Source of the DNA: Streptosporangiaceae bacterium
GTDB taxonomy: Bacteria > Actinomycetota > Actinomycetes > Streptosporangiales > Streptosporangiaceae
Assembly: GCA_019239975.1 (NCBI GenBank)
Contig: JAFAZE010000167.1
Span: 1-64,000 of the forward strand
Length of the DNA stretch: 64,000 nucleotides
Direction: 5' to 3'
Shown here one piece after another: positions 7,424 through 17,455 of this stretch. Each line of letters starts with the position of its first letter. Within the stretch, counting starts at the first letter, position 1. Below the pieces are notes generated by a model. That model was not told the origin of the DNA, did no database searches, and was given only the letters and a program-made list of their open reading frames with translations. The translations under genes were made by a program, and so were the position numbers.

Positions 7424-10156
7424 TTGGTGATATGGGAGCGCATGGTGATTGCCTGGCGTGGGCTTCGGCGTGGGAGCGACCGCTTCGGCTTGGGGAGCCC
7501 GGCCGGGCGACGTACCCCAGATACGCGGAGAGCCATCGCCCGCCAGTTCGCCGCCGCCCTTCCCGTTGTGCTGGTGCTGACGTTTGGCGGTCAGCAGGGC
7601 GCCCCGTCGGCGGGCGCCCGCTCCCCGTCGCCCTCGACGTCGTCCGGAGTGCGTTCCGCATCATCGCCCACCGCCACGGCACGCGGCGACCGCAGGTTGG
7701 GTTCAAGCTCGCCACGGACCCGCCCGCACACGGTAAAGCCGACGATGTCGCAGGTATCCGCCGGGTCGGTGACGTCGGGAGAGACCGGGTTCTGCCTTGA
7801 TGACGCCAATGATTCGTCGGCGGCGGGTAACAAGATCCAGATCCGGCGCTGTCTCGGGGATGCCTCGCAGGACTGGGCGGTGTGGGATGACGGGACGGTC
7901 CGGGTGGCGGGCGGCTGCCTGGCGGTCTCCGGCGGGGGGGCGAGCAACGGGACGCTGATCGTGCTCGAGCCGTGCACGGCGGGGGATGCGGCCGAGGTGT
8001 GGGCGCCGGGCGCGGCGAGTTCGCTGGTGAACCCGGCGTCGGGCAAGTGCCTGGATGACACCGGTGCGTCGACGGCGAGCGGCACGCAGCCGCAGATCTA
8101 CTCGTGCTCGGGTGCGGTGAACCAGCAGTGGGGACTGCCGGGGACCGCGTCGGGGTTCGTGACCGATGGGGTGACCGGCAAGTGCGCGGATGACAGCGGG
8201 AACTCGGCATCGGCTGGGACGAAGGTGCAGATCTGGTCGTGCAACGGGGGCGCGTCGCAGAAGTGGACGGCGGAATCTGACGGCACGCTGCGGGTGAACG
8301 GGGTGTGCCTGGAGCCGTCGGGCGGCGGGACGGCGGCGAACACGGTGATCGTGCTCGAGCCGTGCAGCGGGGCGGCGGCGCAGGCATGGGCGGCCGGGCC
8401 GGACGGGTGGATGTGGAACGACGACGCCGGGATGTGCCTGTCAGATCCCAACGGATCGGCCGCGAACGGGACGCAGCTGATCATCGCGGGGTGTGCGTCG
8501 AATACCCAGCAGACCTGGCGGCTGCCGCCGGTGCTCGGGCCGGCCGGGGTGCTGACCAGTGGGGTGAGCGGGATGTGCGCGGACGATACGGGTGATTCGG
8601 CGAGCGCGGGCACCAAGGTGCAGGTCTGGTCGTGCACCGGCGGGGCGGCGCAGAAATGGGTGGTGCAGGACGACGGGACGATCCGGGTCAACGGCGTGTG
8701 CCTGGAACCTTCCGGTGGAGCGGCCGCGGCCGGGACCGGGCTGGTCATCGAGCCGTGCAACGGCGCGGCGGCGCAGGACTGGGCGGTCGGCCCGGACGGG
8801 GCGTGGGTGACCAGCACGGCCGCGCAGCTGTGCGTGACCGACCCTGGTAACTCCACCACCAGCGGGACACAGCTGACGATCGCGGCCTGCTCCGGCGCTG
8901 CGGGTCAGACCTGGACGCTGCCGTCCACCACGGTCCCCGCTGCCCCCGAGGAGGTGACGGCGACCGCGGGGAACGGCCAGGCCACTGTGTCGTGGCTGCC
9001 CCCCTGGTCGGATGGCGGTTCCGCGGTAACCGCCTACACGGTGACCTCCTCACCGGTCGGCGCGACCGGCACTGCGGCGGGCACCGCAACCACAGCGACC
9101 GTTACCGGTCTCAGAAACGGAACGTCCTACACCTTCACGGTCACCGCGACCAACACGGTCGGCACGTCCGCGCCGTCGGCGCCGTCCGCTTCGGTTACCC
9201 CTGTGGCCGGCGGCACGCTGTTCGCCCACGACGCCGGGGGACGCGTGACCGCCGTGTTCGACGGGTCGGGGGCTGGATCAAAGATCAGTTACGATCCCGA
9301 CGGCAACATCCTCTCGGTCACGCCGATGCCGGCCTCCACGCTCGCCGTCGCACAGGTCTCTCCGCCCACCGCCGCTCCCGGCGCCACCGTGGCCGTTTAC
9401 GGCACCGATTTCGGCACGAGCGCCTCGGCTGTGGCGGTGACCATAGGCGGCGCGGCCGCGGCAGTCAGCTCCGTCACGCCGAACGAGATCACCGCCACGG
9501 TCCCGTCCGATGCCGGCGGCTCAGGGGTGTCTGTCGCCGTTGGCGGCGTCTCGGCCAGTGGCACGTTCATGGTGCCCGCCGTCCCGCCGACCCCGGCGAT
9601 CACCTCCCTGAGCGAGCAGATAGCAGATCCAGGCGCCACGCTCACCGTGACCGGAACCGGCTTCAGCACGAATCCCGCACTGGATGTGGCGTCCATCGAC
9701 GGGACCAAGGTCGGCGTCACGGCCGCGACGACGACCGCCCTGACGATCGCGCTGCCCACGGTGCCGGTGGCGGGGAACGTCACCGTCACCGCCCCGGGCG
9801 GCACGACCACCTCGAGCGGGCAGATCATCACGGTCCCGCAGCCTTACATGGCGGCCAACGTTGGCTTCGCCGGCGAGCTGGCCAATGCGACGCAGACGAC
9901 GATCACCCTGTCTCAGCCGGACCAGATCGCGCTCGCCCTGTTCAGCGTGCCCGCCGGCAAGCGCGCCTCGGTGGCAGTCAACGCGAACGTCCCCGACTCC
10001 AGCGGCGAGATGAACCAGTACACGATAGACATCTGGGGCCCACAGGGCAGATGGTCACCCAGGCCGAGGCCGGCAGCATCGCCAGCAACCCGAGCACCTT
10101 CTACCTCCCTGACGGCGCCGTGCCCGGACTCTACGAGGCCGAGCTCGTCCCCGTGA
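7424..10156 (+). CDS. RHS polymorphic toxin, segment 1: signal peptide, ricin lectin, FN3 and IPT domains
   Basis: First segment of a broken giant secreted protein. After a basic N-terminus, AAALPVVLVLTFGG is a plausible signal-peptide core followed by a Ser/Thr/Arg-rich linker. Residues about 120-500 contain nine QxW-type motifs (SQDWAVW, NQQWGLP, SQKWTAE, AQAWAAG, QQTWRLP, AQKWVVQ and others) and repeated C-x-DD turns, i.e. about three ricin-B beta-trefoils that should bind carbohydrate. FN3 follows (about 505-595, APEEVTATAGNGQATVSW), then two IPT/TIG folds (about 645-800). The genuine sequence stops at about 10048 after IDIWGPQG; the remaining 36 residues are out-of-frame. Restoring one C there rejoins segment 2 in frame. 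The start may be ATG 7442 or GTG 7445 (GGGAG upstream) rather than TTG 7424. Confidence 0.85.
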   Translation: MVIWERMVIAWRGLRRGSDRFGLGSPAGRRTPDTRRAIARQFAAALPVVLVLTFGGQQGAPSAGARSPSPSTSSGVRSASSPTATARGDRRLGSSSPRTRPHTVKPTMSQVSAGSVTSGETGFCLDDANDSSAAGNKIQIRRCLGDASQDWAVWDDGTVRVAGGCLAVSGGGASNGTLIVLEPCTAGDAAEVWAPGAASSLVNPASGKCLDDTGASTASGTQPQIYSCSGAVNQQWGLPGTASGFVTDGVTGKCADDSGNSASAGTKVQIWSCNGGASQKWTAESDGTLRVNGVCLEPSGGGTAANTVIVLEPCSGAAAQAWAAGPDGWMWNDDAGMCLSDPNGSAANGTQLIIAGCASNTQQTWRLPPVLGPAGVLTSGVSGMCADDTGDSASAGTKVQVWSCTGGAAQKWVVQDDGTIRVNGVCLEPSGGAAAAGTGLVIEPCNGAAAQDWAVGPDGAWVTSTAAQLCVTDPGNSTTSGTQLTIAACSGAAGQTWTLPSTTVPAAPEEVTATAGNGQATVSWLPPWSDGGSAVTAYTVTSSPVGATGTAAGTATTATVTGLRNGTSYTFTVTATNTVGTSAPSAPSASVTPVAGGTLFAHDAGGRVTAVFDGSGAGSKISYDPDGNILSVTPMPASTLAVAQVSPPTAAPGATVAVYGTDFGTSASAVAVTIGGAAAAVSSVTPNEITATVPSDAGGSGVSVAVGGVSASGTFMVPAVPPTPAITSLSEQIADPGATLTVTGTGFSTNPALDVASIDGTKVGVTAATTTALTIALPTVPVAGNVTVTAPGGTTTSSGQIITVPQPYMAANVGFAGELANATQTTITLSQPDQIALALFSVPAGKRASVAVNANVPDSSGEMNQYTIDIWGPQGRWSPRPRPAASPATRAPSTSLTAPCPDSTRPSSSP

Positions 10157-13100
10157 ACGGGGACACCGGTTCGTTCCAGGTCACAGCGACCACGATCACC
10201 GACCCGACAGCATCCCTGACAATCGGTGGCCCCGCGGTCTCCGTGGACGCGCAGGTCCTCGGCGAGCGGCCGACATGGACATTCAGCGGGACCGCGGGAC
10301 AGAAGGTCTACCTACAGTGGTCGCCGAACTGCGCCTGCAACGCGAACCTGATGGCGCCGGACGGGAGCCGTGTCGCCCAGGACAACCGGGGCGGCAACTA
10401 CCTCACCGCGCAGCTGCCTACGTCAGGCGCCTACACGTTCGTGATGGACATAGACGGTTCGATCGTCGGGACGGTCGGCACGTACACCGCGCAGGTGTCG
10501 GTGGTCCCGGCCGATGCCGCCGCGACCACCACGGTGGGCGGGACGGCGTCCCTGACGATCAGCCAGCCCGGTCAGAACGGCAGCGTCAGCTTTTCCGGGA
10601 GCGCGGGCGAGCATGTGTTCATCCGGGCCGATTTCGGCACGCAGCCCGAAGGTGCCGCCGTTGCGGTCCTCGGCCCGGATGGCTCGCTGATCGGCCAGGC
10701 CATGTACGGCGGCGGCTCCGAAGTGGCGGTCGACACCGTCGCCTTGCCCGGCGCCGGCACCTATCAAGTACGGCTTACCATGCTGACCGAGCTCGATAGC
10801 TCCACAGCCGCAACCGTGGGCTATACCGGAACGATCTCGGTCACGGTCACGAACGCGCCTGACGTGACCGCGTCCGCCACCGTGGACGGAGGAGCGGTGT
10901 CGCTGGCGATCGCCCAGTCGGGCGAGCACGGCGTTGTCACCTTTGGCGGCACAGCGGGCGAAAAGGTGTACACCGCCCTGACGATGTCCCCGTCGATGAG
11001 CGAGACCGGCTCCGCTGAGGTCGTGCAGGAGCCAGGCGGGACGGTGCTCGGCTCGAATTCGCTGACCGGCGCCTCGGGTTACATCGATACCGTCACGCTG
11101 CCGGCGGCGGGGACATACGAGCTGATCGCTGATCCGGTCAGCAACACTGGTGCCTACACGGGAACGATCACGGCCGCGGTGACAAGCGCCCCCGACCAGA
11201 CCGCCACCACGAGCGTCGGCGGCACTGCGGCCTCGGTCCCGCTCGGCAAGCCGGGTGAGCGGGCGGTGGTCTCGTTTGCCGGGACCGCGGGGCAAGAAGT
11301 ATTCACTCAGATAAGCGTGACCGGCGCGGCACCAAACTGCAGCAGTGACACCACCCGGCTCATCGATACCGCGACCGGCCTCGCGGTGGCGTTCGGCGGG
11401 AGCCTGAGCACCCCGCCGGACTACATCGACGACACTTCGCTGCCTGCCACCGACACGTATGAGGTCGTGGTCGCCCCATGTGGCGGCTACACCGGCACGG
11501 TGACGGTGACCGTGACGAGCGTTCCGGCCGCCGCCACCGCGACCGGGACCTATGGCGGCGCAGCGGTGACCGTCACGATCACCAAGCCAGGACAGGACGG
11601 CTCGGTGACCTTCACCGGCGTTCCGGCGGGTGCGGCGGTGAAGCTGAACGTCACCGCGTCGACGTTTCCAGCCAGCCCATCTCCGACGGGAAACCTGCTC
11701 GACTCGTCCGGGAATTACATCATCTCCGCCTGCTTTCTCACCGTCGGCACGACGCAGTGCACCGGCACGGCAACGACCGCGGGAACGTACACGCTCCAGG
11801 TCACTCATTCCGGGCCCTACACGGGGTCGGTGACGGTCCAGCTGACAGCCGCGTCGGCGGGCGCGGTCGCGGCGGTCGCGCGTGCGGCGTTCATGCGGCA
11901 GCGCTGGCGTTTCACCAACGGCGAGCCCGCGGTCACCATGGCAACCAGGCGGCAGCCCCCGACGGTCGGCGCCGCGCGTCCGGCCCTCCGGCACGGCGCA
12001 CCACGCTGGGCGTACACCGGGCCCAGCCGCCCGCTGCCGCGCGCGTCGCTGACGGGTACCATCCTCACCACGGCCGGGGCGCCGTTGGCCGGCATCACCG
12101 TCCGGGTCGCGGCCCGAAGCGCACGCACGGACGGCCGCGGGCATTTCACGCTGACCGGCCTGCCGCAGGGCATGCAGATCCTCGAGATGGACGGCCGCAC
12201 CGCGTCGACGCGGCAGCGCTCGTTCGGGGCGTTCGACGTCCAGGTGCGGCTGAGAGCCGGCGTCAACAGACTCCCGTTCACGTCATATTTCCCAGCCCTG
12301 GATACGGCGGACGAGGTGAGCGTGTCCGAGCCGCTGGCCCGGAGCGTGACGCTCACCACCCGGGCGATCCCAGGCCTGAAGGTGAACCTGCCCAAGGGCG
12401 TCCGGATCACCGATGCGGACGGCAAGCCGGTCTACCGGATCGGGATCACGGCTATTCCGGTCAACCGCACCCCGATCCCGATGCCAGTCGGCGAGCAGGT
12501 GCCCGTGTACTTCACCGTCCAGCCGGCCGGCGGCCACATCAGCAACGGCTGGGCCACGATCGACTACCCGAACTACCACAACGCCAAGCCGGGCACCCCG
12601 TTCAGCTTCTGGCACTACGACCTGCATGGCGCCGGGTGGGGCATCTACGGGTCGGGCAGCGTCACCTCCACGGGAACCGAGGTCACGCCCGGTCCTGACA
12701 CATGGGTGACCGATTTCAACGGCGCAATGATCACAACGTCTGGTTATCCGGACCCCAACCAGAGCTGGCTGGAGAAGTTCCTCGCCCTGTCCGCCGACCC
12801 GGTGGATCCCGGTACCGGCCTGTTCCACATGACGCAGACCGACCTGGTGGTCCCCGACGTGATCCCGCTGACCCTGACCCGCGGCTACAACGCGGCCGAC
12901 GGGAACGCCCGGCAGTTCGGCAACAACTCCAGCGATCTCTACGACACGTTCCTCACCCATGACCAGCCGGAGCCGACGCTGTACACCGAGGCGGACCTGA
13001 ACCTGGTCGACGGCGCCCGCATCCACTTCACCCGCATCACCCCCGGCACCTCGTTCAGCACCGCCGTGATGCGCGCAGGGCGCGACCGGCCAGTTCTTCG

Positions 13101-13254
13101 GCGCCACCCTTGCCTGGAACGGATCCGGATGGAACCTCACCCTGCGCGACGGTATGACCCTGATCTACGGGGAGAACGCGCCGCTGCAAGCGATCCGCGA
13201 CGCCCATGGCAACACCGTGCGGATCTACCGGATGTACCAGAACACCTCCGGTAA
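10051..13254 (+). CDS. RHS polymorphic toxin, segment 2: beta-sandwich repeats and RHS N-terminal domain
   Basis: This continues segment 1 after a frameshift near 10048. The first in-frame ATG is at 10051 (MVTQAEAGSIASNPSTFYLP), but translation on its own is doubtful because it has no signal peptide. It holds five or six roughly 110-residue repeats, each with a VGG-xx-SLTI-x-QPG-x-G-x-VSFSG-x-AG core, probably bacterial pre-peptidase-like beta-sandwiches forming a stalk. Next come a carboxypeptidase-regulatory-like domain (LTGTILTTAGAPLAGITVRV) and the RHS leader DPGTGLFHMTQTDL, typical of DUF6531. Meaningful sequence ends near 13060-13080 at ITPGTSFSTAVM. The last 55 or so residues are out-of-frame and the real frame resumes as GQFFGATLAWNGSGWNLTL. 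Confidence 0.82.
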   Translation: MVTQAEAGSIASNPSTFYLPDGAVPGLYEAELVPVNGDTGSFQVTATTITDPTASLTIGGPAVSVDAQVLGERPTWTFSGTAGQKVYLQWSPNCACNANLMAPDGSRVAQDNRGGNYLTAQLPTSGAYTFVMDIDGSIVGTVGTYTAQVSVVPADAAATTTVGGTASLTISQPGQNGSVSFSGSAGEHVFIRADFGTQPEGAAVAVLGPDGSLIGQAMYGGGSEVAVDTVALPGAGTYQVRLTMLTELDSSTAATVGYTGTISVTVTNAPDVTASATVDGGAVSLAIAQSGEHGVVTFGGTAGEKVYTALTMSPSMSETGSAEVVQEPGGTVLGSNSLTGASGYIDTVTLPAAGTYELIADPVSNTGAYTGTITAAVTSAPDQTATTSVGGTAASVPLGKPGERAVVSFAGTAGQEVFTQISVTGAAPNCSSDTTRLIDTATGLAVAFGGSLSTPPDYIDDTSLPATDTYEVVVAPCGGYTGTVTVTVTSVPAAATATGTYGGAAVTVTITKPGQDGSVTFTGVPAGAAVKLNVTASTFPASPSPTGNLLDSSGNYIISACFLTVGTTQCTGTATTAGTYTLQVTHSGPYTGSVTVQLTAASAGAVAAVARAAFMRQRWRFTNGEPAVTMATRRQPPTVGAARPALRHGAPRWAYTGPSRPLPRASLTGTILTTAGAPLAGITVRVAARSARTDGRGHFTLTGLPQGMQILEMDGRTASTRQRSFGAFDVQVRLRAGVNRLPFTSYFPALDTADEVSVSEPLARSVTLTTRAIPGLKVNLPKGVRITDADGKPVYRIGITAIPVNRTPIPMPVGEQVPVYFTVQPAGGHISNGWATIDYPNYHNAKPGTPFSFWHYDLHGAGWGIYGSGSVTSTGTEVTPGPDTWVTDFNGAMITTSGYPDPNQSWLEKFLALSADPVDPGTGLFHMTQTDLVVPDVIPLTLTRGYNAADGNARQFGNNSSDLYDTFLTHDQPEPTLYTEADLNLVDGARIHFTRITPGTSFSTAVMRAGRDRPVLRRHPCLERIRMEPHPARRYDPDLRGERAAASDPRRPWQHRADLPDVPEHLR

Positions 13255-16200
13255 TTACGACGGGCCGATCACCAGCGTCGTGTCCCCCAACGGGTACTGG
13301 CTCGCCTACACCTGGGATACCAGCGTGAACCCGCCTCGGATCACCGAGGTGACCGACAACGCCGGCCAGACAGTGGCATACACCTACGACAGCAGCGGGA
13401 ACCTCAAAACGGTGACCGACCCGGATGGCCGGGTCACCACCTATGGCTACGACGCCAGCAACCGGCTGAACTCGATCACCGATGCCAGAGGCATCCAGTA
13501 CCTCAGCAACGTCTACAACTCCAGCAACCAGGTCAGCAGCCAGGCGATCACCGGGGTCGGCACCTACAGCTACAACTACATGCTGGCGTCCTTGGCCGCG
13601 GCTGCCGCGCCATCGGTAAGCGGCGTTGTAAGCAGGTACTTCTACCCTGTGTCGCGGCCGGCTCCCGCCCAGGCGCAACCGGGTCAGGTGTCAACCGTCC
13701 AGATCACCCAGCCGGATGGCACGACCCGCGATCTGGCATTCGACTCCAACGGCTTCCTGTCGTCCGACACACGGGCGGCTGGCTCCGCGGTGGCGCATTC
13801 GATCAGCGTCGCCATGGACCCGACTCCCGCGACGCAGGACCTCCCGAAGTCGGCCAGCGACGGCGACGGCCGGACGATCAGCACGCTCTACGACAGCAGC
13901 GGCAACGAACTGACCAACACCTACACGTCCGGCGGCTCCTCTATGTCGGCGTCGGCGACCTACAAGGGCACTCCGTTCGGCCTGCCGGACTCGATCACCG
14001 ACGCTGACGGGCAGACCTGGCATTACCAGTACGACGGCAACGGCGACCTGAAATCAGTCACCGACCCGCTCAGCGACAGCGCGACCGCCATATACAACGC
14101 GCAGGGCAACCAGACCCAGATGACCGGCCCGCTCGGGGACGTGACCAGCTACGGTTACACCGACGGGCATCTGACGAGCGTCACCGACGCGATGAACCGG
14201 GTCACCCATTACGTCTACGACCAGGAAGGACGCTTGGTCGAGACCATCAACCCCGATGGCACGATGACATCGACCACTTACGACGCGGACAACCAGGTCC
14301 TGTCCACGACCGGCGCCAACGGGAACACAACGTCGTACAAATACGACCAGAACGGTAACCTCAGCCAGGTCACCGACCCCAAGAGCAACGTCACCAAGTA
14401 CGGCTACAACAACGCCGACCAGCTTTCCTCGGTCACCGACGCGCTCGGCAACACGACGACGTACAACTATTACCCGTCGGGGGAGCTGCAGTATTCCATC
14501 GACGCGAACGGCAACCGGACGGATTACCTCTACGATTCGCTGAACCGGCTCACCACGGTGCAGTACGGTTATACCGGGTCCGGTTCTTATCAGTCACAGC
14601 TCACATACCAGTACGATCCCGCGACCGGGAACGTGGATTCGGTCACCGACACCACACCGGGCGCCGGCTCCGTCAGCTATCAGTACGATCCGTTCGATCA
14701 CATAAAAACCGAGACCGGGCCCGGCGGCACTATCACGTACACCTATAACCCTGCGACCGGGCAGGTCCAGTCGGTCACGCTTCCCGGGCAGGCGGCGATC
14801 AATTATCTCTACGACAACGGCGGTCGGCTGAAGACCGAGACCCAGGGGTCCCAGCAAGCTACGTGGAACTACGATGCCGACGGCAGGGTGACCACGGAGA
14901 CGATGCCGGGCGGCATCACGGCCGACTACACCTACGACGCCGACAGCGAGCTCACCGAGATCGACTACTGGTACGGCTCGACGTTCGTCGGGAACGTCAC
15001 CTACGGATATGACGCGGACGGGAGGCGTATCGCCGAGGGCGGCACGCTGGTGCATAGCCTGCTGCCCGCCGCTCAGTCCGGAAACCAGTACAACACCGAC
15101 AACGAGCTGACCAGCTTCGGCGGGAAGTCATTTACCTACGACAACGACGGCAACCTGCTGTCGGACGGGACCAACTCATACTCCTGGAACGACCGCGGCC
15201 AGCTCGCGTCGGTGACCACGCCATCGGGCACCGACACCTTGGGGTATGACCCGCTGGGGAACCTGATCTCCACTTCCGTGGGCGGGGTGACCACGACCTT
15301 CGCCTACCAGAAGTCCCAGCTGATCTCGCAGTCCAGCAGCAACGGAACAAGCCAGGCCTTCCTCAACGGCCCATATGGCACGCTGGCCAGCACGAACACG
15401 AGCTCTTCGGGCGGGGGAGCGGTGCAGGCCTACCTCCCGGACGCGCTGCAGTCGACGCTGGCATTGGTGAACTCATCCGGCAAGGTGCAGACCTCGTATT
15501 CGTATGACCTCTTCGGCAACGTCACGTCCTCGGCGGACGCTTCGGACCCGAACCCGCTGCGCTACACCGGCCTGATCTCGGGCTCGACTATGCCGCCAGG
15601 CCTGCAGGACAACAACGCCCGCGACTACAGCCCGGTGACGGGCCGGTTTATCTCCCAGGACCCGCTGGGCATGTCCGGCTCCGGGGATAACCTCTACGCC
15701 TACGCCTCCGGCGACCCGGTGGACTACTCCGACCGGTCGGGGATGGAGGAGGAGCAACTCGCCGCCTGTGTCATCGGCGGAAGCTTCAATGACCTCGTCG
15801 GCGTAATCGACGGCCGTAAGAACTCGGTCGGTGACTTCTTCTTCGGCGCCCTCGGCGGCTGCCTGCAGGGCTTGGGTCTCGATGTCGCAGGTCCCGGGGA
15901 GGCCTTGGACAGCCTGGAAGGCGGTGAACTGGCCGCAGAGGGCACCAATGGTGCCGAGGACACGACCGGGCTTGGCGATAACCTCACGGGCGACGGCACC
16001 GGCGGCGACGGCCTGGGCGAAAATGCTTGCACAGCCGCCGAGGCGAACAGTTTCCCCGGCAACACGCTCGTCACCCTTGCGGACGGCAGGACGGCACCCA
16101 TCGACAAACTCAAGCCCGGCGATTACGTCAAAGCAACGGATCCTGCCACCGGCAAGACCGCCGCTGAGCCTGTGCTGGCGATCATCAAAGGCCACAAAGA

Positions 16201-16756
16201 TGAGCACTTTGCGAAGCTTGCCATCACCATCACCATCGGCACCAGGGGCGCACACCGCACCGGGATCGTCATCGCCACCACCGGCCACTCCTTCTACGAC
16301 CAGACCCGCCGCGACTGGGTCGCCGCCGCAAACCTGCGCCCCGGTGATCGGCTCGACGTCCTAGGCGGCACCCCCGCAGCCGTCACCGCCATCCACGTTT
16401 ATAATCAGCCAGAAGCGACCGCGTATAATATCACCGTCGGCACTTATCACGACTACTACGTTATAGCTGCGGACGCTCCTATCCTCGTTCATAACTGTAA
16501 CGAGGGAAACATCAATGTGGGAGGTCGTGAATATGGCATTGAGGAGCTCGCGCAGCTCGTATATCAGCACGTTGGCGCGGGCAATCTTGAAAACCGGCCA
16601 ACATATGATCAAATCCTAGAGGTACTCCAGAGGAGCCGGCCGGAGCGTCTCGAAGGCCAGAATTCGTATCAGTATGTTTACAAGGGAATTAGGGTGATTA
16701 TTAACAACGATGTTCCATGGCGAAGTACCGCCTACCGGATAGGCGGTACTGAATGA
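13154..16756 (+). CDS. RHS polymorphic toxin, segment 3: YD repeats, RHS core, Hint domain and toxin tip
   Basis: C-terminal segment. The frame is open upstream of the ATG at 13154 to about 13076, so the true junction with segment 2 lies before this start. Residues 40-790 are YD/RHS repeats (YDSSGNLKTVTDPDGRVTTY type), which in the family form a shell around the toxin. The core-closing sequence lies near residue 800-860 (NNARDYSPVTGRFISQDPLG), then DNLYAYASGDPVDYSDRSG. From about residue 960 is a Hint module (SFPGNTLVTLADGRTAPI, TTGHSFYD, YNITVGTYHDYYVI, ending ILVHNC), with Ser at the usual Cys1 position. Cleavage after VHN would release a tip of about 85 residues (16499-16753) containing SYQYVYKGIRVIINN and PWRSTAYRIG. 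I do not recognise the tip securely; a small RNase fold is possible. GC drops markedly from about 16390. Confidence 0.9.
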   Translation: MTLIYGENAPLQAIRDAHGNTVRIYRMYQNTSGNYDGPITSVVSPNGYWLAYTWDTSVNPPRITEVTDNAGQTVAYTYDSSGNLKTVTDPDGRVTTYGYDASNRLNSITDARGIQYLSNVYNSSNQVSSQAITGVGTYSYNYMLASLAAAAAPSVSGVVSRYFYPVSRPAPAQAQPGQVSTVQITQPDGTTRDLAFDSNGFLSSDTRAAGSAVAHSISVAMDPTPATQDLPKSASDGDGRTISTLYDSSGNELTNTYTSGGSSMSASATYKGTPFGLPDSITDADGQTWHYQYDGNGDLKSVTDPLSDSATAIYNAQGNQTQMTGPLGDVTSYGYTDGHLTSVTDAMNRVTHYVYDQEGRLVETINPDGTMTSTTYDADNQVLSTTGANGNTTSYKYDQNGNLSQVTDPKSNVTKYGYNNADQLSSVTDALGNTTTYNYYPSGELQYSIDANGNRTDYLYDSLNRLTTVQYGYTGSGSYQSQLTYQYDPATGNVDSVTDTTPGAGSVSYQYDPFDHIKTETGPGGTITYTYNPATGQVQSVTLPGQAAINYLYDNGGRLKTETQGSQQATWNYDADGRVTTETMPGGITADYTYDADSELTEIDYWYGSTFVGNVTYGYDADGRRIAEGGTLVHSLLPAAQSGNQYNTDNELTSFGGKSFTYDNDGNLLSDGTNSYSWNDRGQLASVTTPSGTDTLGYDPLGNLISTSVGGVTTTFAYQKSQLISQSSSNGTSQAFLNGPYGTLASTNTSSSGGGAVQAYLPDALQSTLALVNSSGKVQTSYSYDLFGNVTSSADASDPNPLRYTGLISGSTMPPGLQDNNARDYSPVTGRFISQDPLGMSGSGDNLYAYASGDPVDYSDRSGMEEEQLAACVIGGSFNDLVGVIDGRKNSVGDFFFGALGGCLQGLGLDVAGPGEALDSLEGGELAAEGTNGAEDTTGLGDNLTGDGTGGDGLGENACTAAEANSFPGNTLVTLADGRTAPIDKLKPGDYVKATDPATGKTAAEPVLAIIKGHKDEHFAKLAITITIGTRGAHRTGIVIATTGHSFYDQTRRDWVAAANLRPGDRLDVLGGTPAAVTAIHVYNQPEATAYNITVGTYHDYYVIAADAPILVHNCNEGNINVGGREYGIEELAQLVYQHVGAGNLENRPTYDQILEVLQRSRPERLEGQNSYQYVYKGIRVIINNDVPWRSTAYRIGGTE

Positions 16757-17205
16757 GCAGATGGAGTGAAGCATTCTTGTCTAGGTTTACCCCGGATGAG
16801 GCTTCCCGGCTTCCCCAAGAGATAGTTGCGGCTGCCGCTGGCTGGGCAGGCCATGTAGATAGATTCAAGACAGAGCTTGATATGACCGTTGCATCCGATC
16901 CGGCGAGCTGGGGGTTTCATGATTATATCGCTACTCTATTGATCAGGGATCAGATAGAAAAGCTTCTTTGTCCAGGTGTGCTGCCTGCCCAGCAGAAAAT
17001 AGCAAACTTTATTCAGGAGTACGACAAGGAGCTAATCTCTTTTACGAACGATGACGAGGAAGAACTCTTTATGCAGTTCGTTCGATCCGGTGGTGGTCTG
17101 GGTGCAGATGAATTCATGGCTGATCGGTGGTGGTGGCATCGCGTCCCGCAATCGGGGCCTGTCCTGGAAGAGCTTCTGGACTGGCGTCGACGGATATTTG
17201 GGTAG
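16753..17205 (+). CDS. Candidate immunity protein for the RHS toxin
   Basis: A 150-residue unrecognised cytosolic protein whose ATG overlaps the toxin stop in ATGA, the usual position of an immunity gene. It has no signal peptide or membrane segment. It looks mainly helical and acidic, with the stretch FTNDDEEELFMQF and a Trp-rich end (ADRWWWHRVPQSGPVLEELL). Base composition is far lower in G+C than the surrounding genes and matches the toxin tip, so tip and immunity gene probably arrived together. Function is inferred from position and size only. Confidence 0.7.
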   Translation: MSRWSEAFLSRFTPDEASRLPQEIVAAAAGWAGHVDRFKTELDMTVASDPASWGFHDYIATLLIRDQIEKLLCPGVLPAQQKIANFIQEYDKELISFTNDDEEELFMQFVRSGGGLGADEFMADRWWWHRVPQSGPVLEELLDWRRRIFG

Positions 17206-17455
17206 CGGCCCTAAGAATGGATGATGGGCGCAAGGACTCAATATAAGACGTCGGCGCCTATTGCCTATATGCGTCCTAAGTGGCAAAATTGTGTCGTGAA
17301 GGGATTGATTGGTTTCTCGAGTTCATACCTTACTCAAGCGCACCTACTGATCAGGGGCCAGGTGAAAGGACTTCTTCTGTGCGATGGAGGAACCGGGCTT
17401 CCTGATATCGAGCTGGTCCAAGTGGACTCGTACCCGAACCGCTGGAGCGTGAACG
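17206..17455. other. Low-GC gap after the immunity gene
   Basis: About 250 bases continue the lower-GC composition to about 17350 and then return to the chromosomal average. An open frame at 17221-17496 gives a 91-residue peptide (MMGARTQYKTSAPIAYMRPK) with no family signature that runs into the Nudix gene. I see no convincing gene; it may be the worn 3' remainder of a displaced toxin/immunity cassette. Confidence 0.35.

Noticed and set aside
8992-10050. Upstream part of the middle RHS frame
   Set aside because: Between 8992 and 10048 this phase is Arg/His-rich nonsense; the true coding there is in the other phase (FN3 and IPT domains).
10040-10060. Programmed -1 frameshift in the RHS gene
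   Set aside because: No slippery heptamer precedes the site and a second compensating shift occurs 3 kb later; indels are more likely.
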